From Hamiltosporidium tvaerminnensis (lineage: Eukaryota; Microsporidia; Dubosqiidae), in assembly GCA_022605425.2 (NCBI GenBank), contig CM061249.1, forward strand, positions 930,001-994,000: a stretch of 64,000 nt of DNA. The letters are read 5' to 3'. The notes below the pieces were generated by a model that saw only the letters and a program-made list of their open reading frames with translations, did not search any database and was not told the DNA's origin. Below, in pieces: positions 41,371 to 54,960 of this stretch (within the stretch, counting starts at the first letter, position 1; every line of letters starts with the position of its first letter). Made by a program: the position numbers and the translations under genes.

Positions 41371-44300
41371 AAATCATACTTTTCAATTTAATTCCATTGA
41401 CAAACAAATCCTTTTTTTAGAAAAGTTTTAATATCTTTATCTTTGTAAACCTTTCACGATAAAAAAACCCGAAATATAATGTGATTTAATCCCAATAACC
41501 ATTTACTCAAGGATTTTCGCACAATTTTTCCAAATAATTGTCGAGCGGATGGTGTTTGATTCGGCTATCCGCTCTTATTTTTTAGAAATAAATAATATTA
41601 TAATTATATACCACAATATTTGATATATGAATACAGATCCTATTGAAATTTATCAGTGCAAAGCGCTCAGAATTAGAAACATTAGTATTTAATTTTAGTA
41701 ATCTAAAAAAATGAGATGCTAGAAGATTATTCATGTTATAGACTATAACTCTCAAAATGTATTTTTGACTGTATTTAAAACTTTGAAAAAGCCTATGAGA
41801 CTATAAACAACACATTTAAATATAATTATCTATACTCCAGTATTAATTGTATTACAATCTAAATAGAATATTCAAATATATATTTCGATCAAAAAATTAG
41901 AGAATTTCGAAGGGTATCTAGGAACGAAAACATAAAATGCAACTTATTTGTCTTAAGCAACTTCTTTGACTTAATGCTAAACTTAAATACATATAAACGC
42001 ATTAGATAAGACTTAATTTTAAAATAAAATATAATACAGATGCTCTAAAACCAAACTTAATATTTAATCGGAAATATTGGGATCCACTTTTAAATAATCG
42101 ATATATTTAAGCCTTTGCTGTATATTTTTAGGCCAAAAACCGTGGACTGAATGTTTTGATAACTATTAAAATCTAGAAGAAAAATAGATTTTATCTTAAA
42201 TTTATAATTTATAGAACCAACTGAAATTTATTCAAAATTCAAAGATTTCAAAAATTCTCTATTTTATAATTAAGATATGAAATAATATATTATAGGATAC
42301 AAATGTTGTTTCGACCTAGAACCATATATGTTCCGCACAATTTCTATGCCAATCCACAGTCCGCAAACTCAAAGAAAATTCCGAAAGCCAAAGTAAATAA
42401 GTATATTTAAAGCACATTAGTCTTTGCTTATATTTTTAAATAATATCACTTTGAATTTATTTTTGATCATTTAATCGTGTTATTAATTTACTATACTATT
42501 TTTTTTCCAATGAACTTGCCTTATGCTTAGAATATATATCGCTTGCATAATTCGTGCGTACATTATATTGTATTGCAAAAAGAAACAAAATTCTAATTTT
42601 TTTGTTGCTGTAAGAAATCACGAATACAGAATTTTGAAAGATATTAGAAAGAAAGTCTTAAACTCATTTTATTTAGAAAGTATTAAAACAAAGAAACATC
42701 GCAATTAATGTTTAAACATCCAGTTATACTGAGTCATATTGCCTTACACGTATTAACTGACAGTTTTTTACGTAATTTCTTAATAAAAACCAAAATTGAT
42801 TTCCGAATTTAACAAAATAAGTTAGATAATAAATCAAAAATAAGTTACAGTTACTGTTACCAAAACATAGCAAAACACAAAATAGTCATCGTATTTTTAT
42901 TCAATAAGAATTTTACAGTAAACAGATTTAAATAGCTCTCTAGGTCGTATTAAAACGGAAAAATTTTTTATCTTAAATAAATTCAAAATTTTTGCCAGAT
43001 TCACATTTAAATACAACATGAAATCAAAGCGATAGCCAATATAGAAAATCATTACCATGAACCAAGTACGACAATCTTAAACACGGATCACAAATACCAA
43101 ACTTAATAAATAACCAGATTATATAAGATTAAAGATATCCGAAGATACGGTTAATGGGACTTTGGTTACAAATATGGCACGTACCATGAAATAATAGACA
43201 AATTTAGATTAAGAAAAAAATATATTTTCTAGCTGAAAAAAAAAAAATTAAATTACTGAAATACTAGTAGCAAGATTTTTTTATTGAATAGAGCGTTTTA
43301 GATTTCTACAAACTTTATCAAAAAGACATTTTTCACGAAAATAAAATATATCTTTATTTTGAAATTCAGAATGTTTACCAAGAACTCAAAATTGACAAAA
43401 CTATGATGTAATCTTTCTGTCTTGCATTTAAATATACATATCTTGTTCGAGAAAATCAGCCCGCTTATAAACATATAGATACACATTCGAAAAAGCTTTT
43501 CTACTATTAGGTATACAGGTATTGGCTATGTAAAAGATGCTAAATTTTAAATTTAATTAAATTAAAAAGCTTTTACGAGTAAATATAACATTGGTATGAT
43601 AAACAAATTGCCTTTCCTAATATGTATAAAGAAAAATTTATAGTCAAACTCATAAACACTGATTAGGCTCTTATGAGAATACTGAATTCTCTTCTTTCAA
43701 AACTATCAATTTAAATTAAAACTTAAGGATATTTGTATTTCAGAACTTCAAAGAGAATTATATATCTATTTTATAATATTTTTTGGTGATATTCTTATAA
43801 AAAAAATAATATTTTAAATCTATGAGTATACAAGTTTAATTACTTACTTACAAATTTCAGTCTTATTTAACCTCTAAACAATAAGAATGAGCAAAGGTAA
43901 GTTTCAATTTGTTTCGTTTAATCGTTTTTAACTCGAGATTAAGGGAATTGGCTTATAATTTATGGATGGTTTATATACCATTAAAAATTTAAACCTTTGA
44001 TATTCACAGCAATTTCACATACTCGTTTATATGCTAAAAGTATTTAATTTATTATTTTCGCTCTGTCATGAGTATTATAATTAAAACCTAAATTTATAGT
44101 TAATAAACCTCCAAGAAAGATGTACATACTAGATCAACGAGCATACCAAAGCGCCCTTGTCGATATTACATTTGTTATTGAGTAAAACTTGTAACATTTT
44201 TCTTATTTCAATTTCCACACTTTTTGGAAAACAGCAGTATTTTATGGAATCACTTCGGAAAAAACACAGCCACGAATATTATTATTTTTATAGTATTGCT

Positions 44301-46722
44301 ACTGTTCTCGTTCTTCGTAGTTCATAGTGAGAGAATTATCGCGAAAATTTGCTTTGTACAGAACAATCCGATCAGAATTTTTCCTAAACATACATTTTTA
44401 CGTTGGAACCAAATTCATACCATTTATAATCAATTTCAAAAACAATAATTGCAAAATCAGACAAAAACGAAGTTTTTTAGAAAAAGCTAATTTCAAATAA
44501 GAAGAAAATTAATTTGTCTTAGAATGAATAGCTAATATGGTAAATTTTATTTATGAAACAAAACATGCTTAAATTCAATTTTACTTCAATAAGAGCATAG
44601 AATAATATATGTTAGATAAAAAATTCCGGTGAAAAGAATGAAAACACCAGAAATCTTTAGCAATATACTTTCTATTAGGTCCGAAACGATATAAAAATAT
44701 GAAATCTACATATTTTAAATTTTTTTGGTCTATGCAGACAATAAATACGGAGCACGATTTGCTATATATAACAGATTTTTATATTATATAAATAAAAAAA
44801 GCGATATTTAATGGGTTTTATTTCATATACACCTACTATATATATAATAAATATCTTTAGAGCAGCAGAAATACCAGAAACCAGATGGAAATTAATATGG
44901 TGTTATAACAGAGCTTTAAAACAATATTATTTTTGCTTATATTATGAACAAAATATTTAAGACTAGTATACCGTACAACAAGGCTGATAACGCAATACAT
45001 CAAATGAAAATTGTCTTTCGAATGCCTATAACTTCTCGAAGCTATGATTTATCGTGGGATTATGTTCCATCCTTAGGGAAAAAGCGAGCTATTAAATAAA
45101 TATAATGCAGCTCTTTAATCAAGAAAGTAATTAAAACGGAAAAACGGAATGCGGTTTCTTTTAATCAGCAGAGTGGAAGAAATATCAACTGTTAAAGTAC
45201 TAAAAAAAGTTTCGGCATTTTAATAATGCTATTGAATCAAGTGATAACAATAGAAAATACATTTAAATATAAAAGCAATCTTTTTAACATAAAGACAAAA
45301 CCCCATGGTATGTTAAACGCCTTTGCAACTAAATTGGATCCGCGAAACCTATTTTTTTCAGTCGTTTTGTTCTTCGGATATATTACCTTGTATTTAGCTT
45401 TTATTTTTTTAAGTTGTATTGTCATTTTGAAACAAACCTGAAATATGATCTTGAGGTGTGAATCAAAGAGATAAAAATTTTAGTTTTATTTAATGAAGTT
45501 TCTGAGCTAATTAGATATTATAATATGTTCAATTTGGTTTGTATGAACCAAAGAACATAATAGCTACAAATGCAAAGGTATTATAAGGTAATTACAATCG
45601 CAGCAATAATTTTTGTTTTGGCTGTCGAAAGACATAAATGAATATACTTGCAATCGAACCACAATTAAGTTTACTAATAATTAAGTTTACTAATAATTAA
45701 GTTTTTTCGAAGGTTTCTAAAAAGTTATGGATGATGTCTTTAAAAACAGTAATAATTTTGTTTTAAATTTAAATTTGATTTAAACCTACAGAAATGTCTT
45801 AACTTATAGTTAAAAACCTTTTTGAATATATCAAGAATTTATTTTTCAACCCTATTTCATTTTGCAATTTAGTTATATAATATATAATTTTTGTTGAAAA
45901 TAAAAAAGAAAGTCTAATTAAAAAAATATTGTTGATCATTAAATAACTATGACCTATTATTCCAAAAATGGTACTAAAAACCTTAGTCGTAAACCATCAA
46001 TCGTATTGACTGTAATAAGTATATCTTTTCATATACAAAAATTTTAATTTTTTTAAAGTCCTGTAAAAACGATGAATAAGTATATGCGATTTACAATTAT
46101 GTATGTCTCTAGAAAAATGGAATTAGTCATTCTTGTATTTTATGATCGAATCTAAAAAATTAAACGTAGTTAGACATTGTATAAAACATCAATATATTTT
46201 TATGCCATAATATATTAAAGACATCAAATAGTTTTATCTGGCTCTAAATTAGTTATTTGAAGTCTCTGCAAGTGCTGTGAGAATTTTATGTAAAATTATC
46301 TATATTTCTAAAAATTTAGTTAAGATTAAAAAAGATGTTTCTTATGAGCATGAATTACTATCATTTATGATTGATGAATTTGATGAAAAAATTACCTGAA
46401 TATACATATTTAATATTTTATTTAAGAAATAAAAATTCTTCTGATATAAATTTATGTTTTGCATCTGTCATTCTAAAAAAACATGAAACTCATCAGATTA
46501 TCTTTTCAGTATTCTATATTATCAATCTGGTTTGTAACACCAATCTATACCTTTTCTCATCATTTAATATCAGGCGTAAATAGATGCAAATTTAATTAAG
46601 TTTTTTCAAAAATAATGGTTTATAATTTTTTGAGCAAATTTTTTCTTTCCCAAAATGCTATAGGTCTTTTAATTTTACAGGAATTTATATATAAAACGAA
46701 GAATCAGGACTTTATTAGTATA
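41371..46722. other. Gene desert, AT-rich
   Basis: No frame above 74 codons and none with a start motif. A short 16-bp tandem (TAATTAAGTTTACTAA words) lies at 45663-45703. I see nothing else. Confidence 0.45.
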
Positions 46723-46949
46723 CAGCAATGACGGTTTTAAACTACTAAGTGAGCTGCATCCCTTTGAATCTGAAAATTGGTCCCTCACACCCACCCCCAA
46801 TAAAAAAGTGTTTCAATTTTTTGCAAATTTGTTTTTTTATTTTGCTACAAAAAAAACCATAATCAAAATTTCTGAATGCACTTAAGGTTTTGTCAGTGGT
46901 TTCTGTTGCAATCCAAAAAATACCCCGCACCCCCGGTTAAGAAACGCTG
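46723..46949 (-). mobile_element. hAT-like non-autonomous element (MITE)
   Basis: The right end, read on the minus strand, is CAGCGTTTCTTAACCGGGGG, the classic form of hAT termini. The left part (AGATTCAAAGGGATGCAGCT on the minus strand) is also typical of hAT MITEs. The left end is eroded (CAGCAATGACGG at 46723). I could not find a clean 8-bp target duplication. Confidence 0.5.
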
Positions 46950-48489
46950 GTTTATAGTCTCAATATAAGTTAAAAGTAAGTTTCATTCTGCAGATTTGAA
47001 AATATAACTACATTTAGATCCTTTCAAAATCGTACAAAGTCGAAAACAGCATTTTATAACGTGAGTCACATTAATTATGATATAGTTACTTAAATTCCAT
47101 AACAATCCATTTAAGAAAAATTTACCTATTTTTTAGCAATTCAAATTTCGTAAGGAATAAAATATAGTCCAGAACCAGCTTAAAAATCTTCAAATATTTT
47201 GATAGAATTAAAAACTATTTAGATTCGAATATTAGCAGCATCGCAAATTTTAATTTTTTCGAATAAGAAAAAAGAAAAGCCTATTCTATGATATAATACG
47301 AAAACAACACTATAAATCACCACAATAAAATTTCTTATTCACCAAAAATGTTTTTAAATTCATTTTAAATAATAGGTGACGAAGTTCTTCCAAATGAAGC
47401 TCTTTAATCTATAAAGTATCGAAATAATTTGAACGAAAAGTCAATAAACATATATTTCTGATTTCTCGTTTCTACTCTACTCAATCACTTATAATTTTAA
47501 ATATTTGTTGCATATAGGTTCTTTTAGGAAGTATATCCTATTTTATATTTTAAATCATGTGGGAAAAGGCTTTTCTTATCCTTAACACAAGAAAAATATT
47601 TGAGATCAAGATTTTTTATATCCTTGACATTAATTGTTAATGGCAAGATAAAGATATTCGTAAAAATTTATTATAAAGAGAAACCGCTATCAGAAGGAAA
47701 TGCAAATGTGTCTTTGCATCGTAAGCTTCTTTTACATATAATTCTAGAACGAATATACTTCATTCATCATAATCTCAATGCATATATAGTTTTAGATTGC
47801 ATAATAAAAATATATTTAATAATCCTTACAAATGACACCACCCTGACCTTATGCTCAAAAGATCTATAGTATCAAATCAGATTCAATACTACACGAAAGT
47901 TTTCGCTATTTTAAATTAAATTAAAGAGTAGAATTTAGACGAGTCGAAAAAAAAATTTCTAGCTCGTTTAAGTTTTTATAATGTTTCAAAAATTTACTAT
48001 TTTATTAAAAAATTCATCATTCACATTTAATAAATTTCATTATTCAAAAAAATTTTAAATATAACCTAGCAACACAATGTATTCAGAAAATCTTTTAAAG
48101 ATAGTAAAATCAAATGAAAAGCTTTTTTCTAAATATTTCTTCAAAACTATGACTTACATTGAACCATCATAAAAGATAATATTTATAAAAACAAAAATTT
48201 TACAATGTATCAAGATATCATGTATTTTGCAAAAAATATATGCCAACGAATATGAATCGTAGATTTCAAAATTCTGTGAAAATATTGCCCGTTTTTTTAA
48301 ATCGGCATAGGAAACAATATTTCAATGACAACAACTCAGTTCTAAGTTTAATATACATAATTTCCACGTCAAACTTCATCAGTACCTTTTAGGAACCTAC
48401 TTCTTAAAACTCTCTATCCTAAAGTGGGTAAAACCCATAAAAATGGCAACGCACACAGTGGATTTGATTAAAAAATAATAAGCATCAAT
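46950..48489. other. AT-rich stretch, no convincing gene
   Basis: The frame 47600-47869 (89 codons) begins with TTG and has no domain; I treat it as chance. Confidence 0.4.
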
Positions 48490-48708
48490 ACTACAGCCCC
48501 GTACGAGCCTTGGCCGTCCTCAGAAATACCTCCCAGAGGTCTTTTTCAGTGTGTTTGTTCAATTTTTTAAGGTTTCGTAACAAGGTGGTTTTAAAGAACG
48601 ATTTGTGTGCCCTCGCCTAACCCAGCCTCAGTACAAGTTCCGTTTAGTCGCCTCTTACGACAAGCAGAGAATACTTCAACCCAATTCTGCTTCTTGGCAT
48701 AGAGGGGA
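48490..48708 (-). mobile_element. SINE-like LINE-end element, second copy
   Basis: Same build as 27746-27978. The 5' part is AAGCAGAATTGGGTTGAAG then TATTCTCTGCTTGTCGTAAG, and the 3' part is AAGGCTCGTACGGGGCTGTA. It is more diverged than the other copy, and I see no target-site duplication. Confidence 0.7.
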
Positions 48709-50311
48709 AGGATTCGTTAATATACAAACCATTAAATGCGATTGTGGCATAAATCACGAGCATTCATAAATCCATGGCCTACTTATAAAAAGAACTTGAA
48801 GTCAAAATGTACCTTCGTGTTTTACATTGAATTAATCTTAACGTTGCAATGACATACTTGCAAATTAACACGCGACTTAATTCCAGTCTAATTAAAAATC
48901 ATAGTTTATTTGTGTTTTAAAAGCGCTGATTCTTCTTACGCGAGCGAGAAAAGCGATGTTTCTTTAGTTTAAAATTAAATTTTCTATAATTTAACCAGCG
49001 GTTTCCAAAATTGTTACATATAAAACCATCAGCTTCTTTTAGGAAAGAGGTTTACTATTGAGTATATTCTTTTTAACTTTATACAAATCACTAATATTCA
49101 ATTAAGTAAAGGTGTTCATAAATTTTCTCAAATTCAAAGTATTATTTTCGCAATATTGCATATAGGCACCCTAAGCAGATATAGCTTGATGTACTCTCAT
49201 TTCCGACTACTTTTTCATAGCATAGAAATTATTTTACTTTAATGCTAAAACAAGTATCAGTTTTTCAAATTTAATGTCGTGAAGACAAAAAATAGTACAA
49301 AGAAACAATTCAATATAAGCTAAAAACATTTATTTATCTAGATAGGCATAGAATATGTTATTCTGTGTTTTTTTATATACAAAAAACTACTCTGATATAA
49401 CTCAATAAAATAATTATGAAACATTGGTTTATATAATGATTTTGTTTTCGAAAACTTTTGCTTACAGAAACGCTCGTTTTCTAAACATCTTAACAGCTAA
49501 AGATCATTCACTTTTTTCAAATTTTTGAATTTTATTTTTAAGTTTTACACTGTAATGTTTGACTATCTATTTAAGAATGACTATGCATTGAATATTTTTA
49601 CCATATCTCGCAAATCTGGCAATAAAAGAGTTGATTATAACTAGAACAGCATAAAAACCATTTATATAGGAAACTTCATATACATACAAAAATCTATTTT
49701 CTTGCGTAGTGTAATTCTTGCCATATCCTAAAAAACATAATTTAATTTAAGAATATGACAGGCAAACAAACCATACCCATTAACCGCCTAAACTATTTAC
49801 AATTAAACTAACAGATTTAATGGCTTTTGTTAAAAAAAAAGAGTTTCGTACACAAAAAATCAAAAATTTTTACAAAATTCATTATATATCATGTAACTAT
49901 TTAGAATTTTTACAGAGCAAGGTTTCGAAGTTTTTCGAAACGTTTGTTCTACTTAAACATACCAAGAAAATATTCGATAAAAAGGCTTTAAAATTTAATT
50001 TCGATATCTATTTAAAATGGAAAAAATTATGATGTGCATAAAGGTAAGAAAAAATGAAAACTTACTAAAATGCTTTCATACTATTTTAAGTTTGACCGAA
50101 AGATTTTTGTTTTTGAAAAACCACAACAACAAAATAAGACACAAATAATATTATTTAATTATTTTATACAAAAAAAGTGGCAAAAAAATGTGTATAATCA
50201 CAAGAAAATTGTTTTATTAAAAGCCACACGATTTAAATCTACTAAAATTTTTCTAGGTCTATATACGTTTTATATTTAGAGTATGGGCACTAAAAATATA
50301 ATTCATTAGAA
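48709..50311. other. AT-rich stretch, nothing recognised
   Basis: Frames of about 70 codons at 49820-50032 and 50070-50279 are Lys/Phe-rich with no motif; probably chance. Confidence 0.4.
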
Positions 50312-50390
50312 CAGAGATATCCAAACCACGGCCTACGAAGATATTTCATCCAGTCTCAAGTGCAATTTATTCGGTCCATCACGATTTTTT
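50312..50390 (+). mobile_element. hAT-like element end
   Basis: CAGAGATATCCAAACCACGG with GCC following has the form of hAT termini (CAG-G-T-CCAAAC-GGCC). The other end was not found. Confidence 0.35.
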
Positions 50391-51015
50391 TTTACATAGA
50401 ATAGGTTCTTTTTAATAAGAAACTACTATAGACCTATACAAATAAAGATTCAAAAAGAATTACAATGATAGATAATTTATAATTCGAATTTTGAATACAA
50501 AGAAAATTTATCTAGTTGCTAACCATTTTTTGATTCACTAGAGATATTTTTTTTATTATTTTATATAAAAAGATTCAAAATGAAATTACCAAAAATTAAT
50601 GGCATAATTTATTAAAATGATGTTTTTATTTTTTGAGTTAGTTCTTTAATTCGTGATATAAATTTACAGTAGGAATTATAATAACAACTTTATGTGCATA
50701 TCTATAAATTTGTACCTGTAATTTTGTTTGTATTTCATTTGTGAGAATGTTTTTTTTCCTATAGATAGCGAGTGCCGAAAAGTGAAATAAACACCAAGCA
50801 AACCATGAACTTTATTGGATTATTTGACCGGAGGAAACTAAAAAAATAAATGAAATCTCAATCCAATATAGTTCCTTAGAAATATTACCCAAATAAATTT
50901 CATTTTTTTAACATCCGATTAAATTTTTAACATTTAAACAAAAGAATATTATGTATGTTCATAAAGAAATATCTTTCAGTATGTTGGAAAAATCTAATAA
51001 GTTCTTAACCATTGC

Positions 51016-51066
51016 CCCTATTGAAGAAGTCAATGGGTCGGCAAGCTAAAAAGTTTAGCAACCCTT
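51016..51066 (-). mobile_element. hAT-like element end
   Basis: On the minus strand CAAGGGTTGCTAAACTTTTT, then AGCTTGCCGACCC, has the form of MITE termini of the hAT group. Only one end is recognisable. Confidence 0.35.
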
Positions 51067-54000
51067 GTTTTGGAAATTCAAACAAAATAGCATTTTGAAC
51101 GAGAAATATGTTGTGGCATGATAAAGTTTAGCACGTAACCCCTGCAAAATGTCAAAGAAACCCAGTTACACCTAAATTAAGAATACAGAAACAAAAGTCT
51201 GGTGATTATAAATTTTGAATAAAAAATTACAGTATAAAAATGTTCAATTTCTTAGTCAATTGCAAAGTAATATAGTAAAGTTGATAAATATAAGAAAAAA
51301 TAAAAGTTTCTCTTTGATTATCATACATAATCAAATCATCGAACTTAAAATATTTAAGTATGTGTTTGATTTATATTATGAATTTATGGCATTCAAAATA
51401 TATATTTTACTATCCAGAACTATTTGAATTATAAGTTTTGTGTCAATAATTATAAAATTATTCGTAAGGAAATGATACTCATTTGCGTTATAAAACTATA
51501 TCCAAGTTATTACAATTTGCACCAAATCGCGCGAGAACTGTAAATAGTATTTTAGGTAGAAATGAATAAAACTTGCCTGTATAATAAGATGATTTTTTTT
51601 ATAGTTAGGCTTATATAAGTAAAGTATTTTGAACAATGTGGAATTAAAAAGGAAGATTGGCGATAAAATAATTAGAAAAAGCATTCTTTTTAGTAAGCGT
51701 GCATATATATTTCCGCAGTTATTTTCATTATATTTAGATCTTTAGTAGAAACATAAAATATGAAGAAATTTATATCTGTTATGAAAATTCATTTTTTTTA
51801 TAGGCAATAAGTTAAGAATTATGCCTCAGTATAATAATGTTTATGGAATTCGTTTGTTTCAAATTTTCTTCTGCATTTAGTTTTCTTAATGTTTTTTAAA
51901 AAGTCTATTCTTTATCAAAATATATAATTTAGTCATTGACAAAACACCAGTGAATATCACGTATGTTGAAAAATATATAAGTTAACAATAAACAAGAACC
52001 AATGATCATAATTTAAAGTCTTTGGCATGTATGCCTTTAGCCAAACATCTAGATCGAAATACGTTTAAATTTATCTTACTACCGATCTAATCCGAAAGCT
52101 TCTATCCATGTCAGATATAATAGTAAATGATTTAAATGTAAGCTAAATATACAAATAATGAACTAATTGTTGCAAAATTTGTAATTTTTGAATTTATAAT
52201 ATAATATTCGAAAAATACTTATGCGAAAAATAGTTACAAAATATTTTTTTGCTGTCTCATATTTAATTTTGTATTATAATTTTGTTGTAAAAATATCGCA
52301 TTTAATTTAGAGATGAATTATTCGTTACCAATTACTTATTTTAATTTTTCGAAATAAGAAACGACTGCAAAATATAAAGTTGAATTTATTGTAAATTGTA
52401 AAAGTTTTTATGAAAGAGACATAATAAACAAAATATTTTTTCCGAAAAATATCAAGTTTAGCCACAGCAGTTCCTAGATCGCAATTTTTGAGACAATAAT
52501 GAGTAGTTTTGGAGTTCAAATGAAAAAATTTGATTAATTTCACAGTTTTATTTTACGTATAAATTCGATGGTATTATTTTGTTTTTCATTAGCAAAACAA
52601 TAACCTAATCATATTGTTCATGAGTAAAAAAAATTATATTCTAATTGTCATTAAATTCCCAAATTTTCGAAGAAATATGGGAGAAATGAAATGACAAAAC
52701 TTATTCTTTTACAGGGATTTATCTTTATAAATAATATTATAACTTGTAATATCTTTCGAATATATCAAAAAGATTTACACCGATTCTAAACGAATTTCAT
52801 GGAACATACATTTGTATTTTTCTATAAAATAAACATATACCCAAGTAATACAAATTTTCAATTTTTAAACGGCTAATATAATTCTAACATATAAAAATTG
52901 CTTATTATTTATTCTTTTACTTCGAATGAAAAATGTATTTTTGCGGAATTCTAACAATCATCTACTATACTTTTTTTTTGATTTCTGACGATTTAGTATT
53001 TAGAAATCAGAAGTAAATTATGAATAATGGAAATGCTAAAGTTTAAACAGAACTCTTAAAAACGTAATCAATGAAAATCTTGTTGATATTTTTTATTGTA
53101 AACAGATAATTCGCTGTAAGGGAACACAAAAGTCTTAAATGACAGAAAAAAATATTTAACTTCCATATATTATCTAAAAGTAAAATCAAAACAATGGTGA
53201 TGCTTATATGAATACCTCGAAATCATAGAAATATTGAATGCAACTTATATATTTCAAGAAATTAAATAGAACTATATATAATCAAAAAGATTTAGACAAC
53301 TTTTACCTTGAACAATAGAAAGAAAGATGATGTATTCTAAGATCAATTTGATCAAATTTACAGTTAAAGCGAATGTGTAGGATGTTTGAAAGATTACATC
53401 ACAAAGTAATAAACCTTATGTATATAATGAGCATGATTGTTTTTGAATTTCATTATTTCACAGTTATATTTAAATAGGTAATACATAGAAAAAGCGTGTT
53501 GAAGATTATAATTCAAAATAGACTAGGAATGGGCTATATTGTAAATATATATTTTGGATTTTTGAATACTGAATCATGGGAAAAAGCTTATTAAATGATT
53601 TATCAATACGTTTCATAGGTTTGTGTGTTTATTATGATAAAATTGTATATATTTTAATTTTTTTCAATACATGAAAATATATGATGTTTTCGGTAAATTT
53701 TTCTTCAGAGTCAGCGATGCTAACAAAATGCAGTTAATCATGTCAAAAAGTTATTGTAAAAGAATCATAGAGGTATGTATCGGTAACAAATTTAACAGAT
53801 GTTAAAATTCAAAAAAATTGATATATAAAAATAGATAATAATAAAAAGCCATTTCTATTTAAAGCATATTTACAGCGAAGATCACACAAATATATCTGTA
53901 CAAATATATAATGTTTGACAGATCAGTATAATTTAGGTCATATTTTCTTTGTAGTATTAAGATAAAGGCTTAGGTAATAACTTGACCGTAATCTAACATA

Positions 54001-54489
54001 CAATAAGAATTTAAAAACAAAATGGTTCATCAATGAATAAAATCAAACTCGAAACTATATTTTGTCAAGATGAAGCATTCTTTACATTTAACCAATTCCG
54101 TAAGAAACTTTAAAAAGCATATATGAAGTGTTATGAAGATGTCTGAATAATCACATCTACACAACATTTTTACAAATATCAAACACGAGAAAGATAATTT
54201 TGACATTATAAAATTAGTTTCATTGTTTTCTATTGAAAAAATAATTTACCGTAGTGACAATTGAAAAACCGAATGATTTCAGGCTTAGCAAATCTGAATA
54301 AATTAGCCAAGAAAAACTACAAAGATAGAAATTAATAGCAAAATGCATTTAAATGCTCAAATTTATTGAAAATAAAGTTGATTTAAGAAAACATTTTGTT
54401 TTTTTGCCTACGGAATTAAAAAAAATAGAGAAGTTTAATATTGCAAAAAATAATATTATTAAACCTATTAATTATATTTCTTGAAGAAC
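51067..54489. other. Gene desert, AT-rich
   Basis: No frame above 72 codons with any support; nothing recognised. Confidence 0.45.
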
Positions 54490-54960
54490 CGCTTCAACGA
54501 CTAATCCACATCTTTTCTTCTCTATGATGTAAATATTAGTTAATTTCGGTACACTAATTTCCTCAGCTCAGTTTCCGAATTACCTAGCCTTTTTTCTTGA
54601 TTCACCTCGTCGTTTCTTACATTTATCAATGAGTATAATTAGCTTTTAATGCATTTTACAACACATTTTCTCATTTATGGCCATCAATATCTTATTTAGT
54701 CCATTATATGTTCCAAATACGCTTGTCGATAAAGGCTTAAAATTTTGAATTTACATTTTATTTTATATTTGTTACTTCGCTTATGCGTCAAGAATTCTCT
54801 TTAATATCACATTTCCCAAATATTTAATGTGGTTTAATTTTTTTTGTCATCGCCAATGTTTTGCAAGCATAAAGTACAGTAGGTCTAATTATGGTGTTAA
54901 AAATTCAAATTTTATATTAAATCAACCAATTTTACGCTTTAAACTCTATTGATAAAAATA
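54490..54960 (-). pseudogene. Decayed fragment of an APE-type LINE (C-terminal region)
   Basis: Minus-strand frames read NTIIRPTVLYACKTLAMTKK and further on KRILDA and KKRRGESRKK. These match the post-RT block of RTE/Jockey-like LINEs (IRP-VLYG-ET--MTK, ILRR, GRRRRGRP). All frames are broken. It is not a close copy of the element at 19959-23055. Confidence 0.55.
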
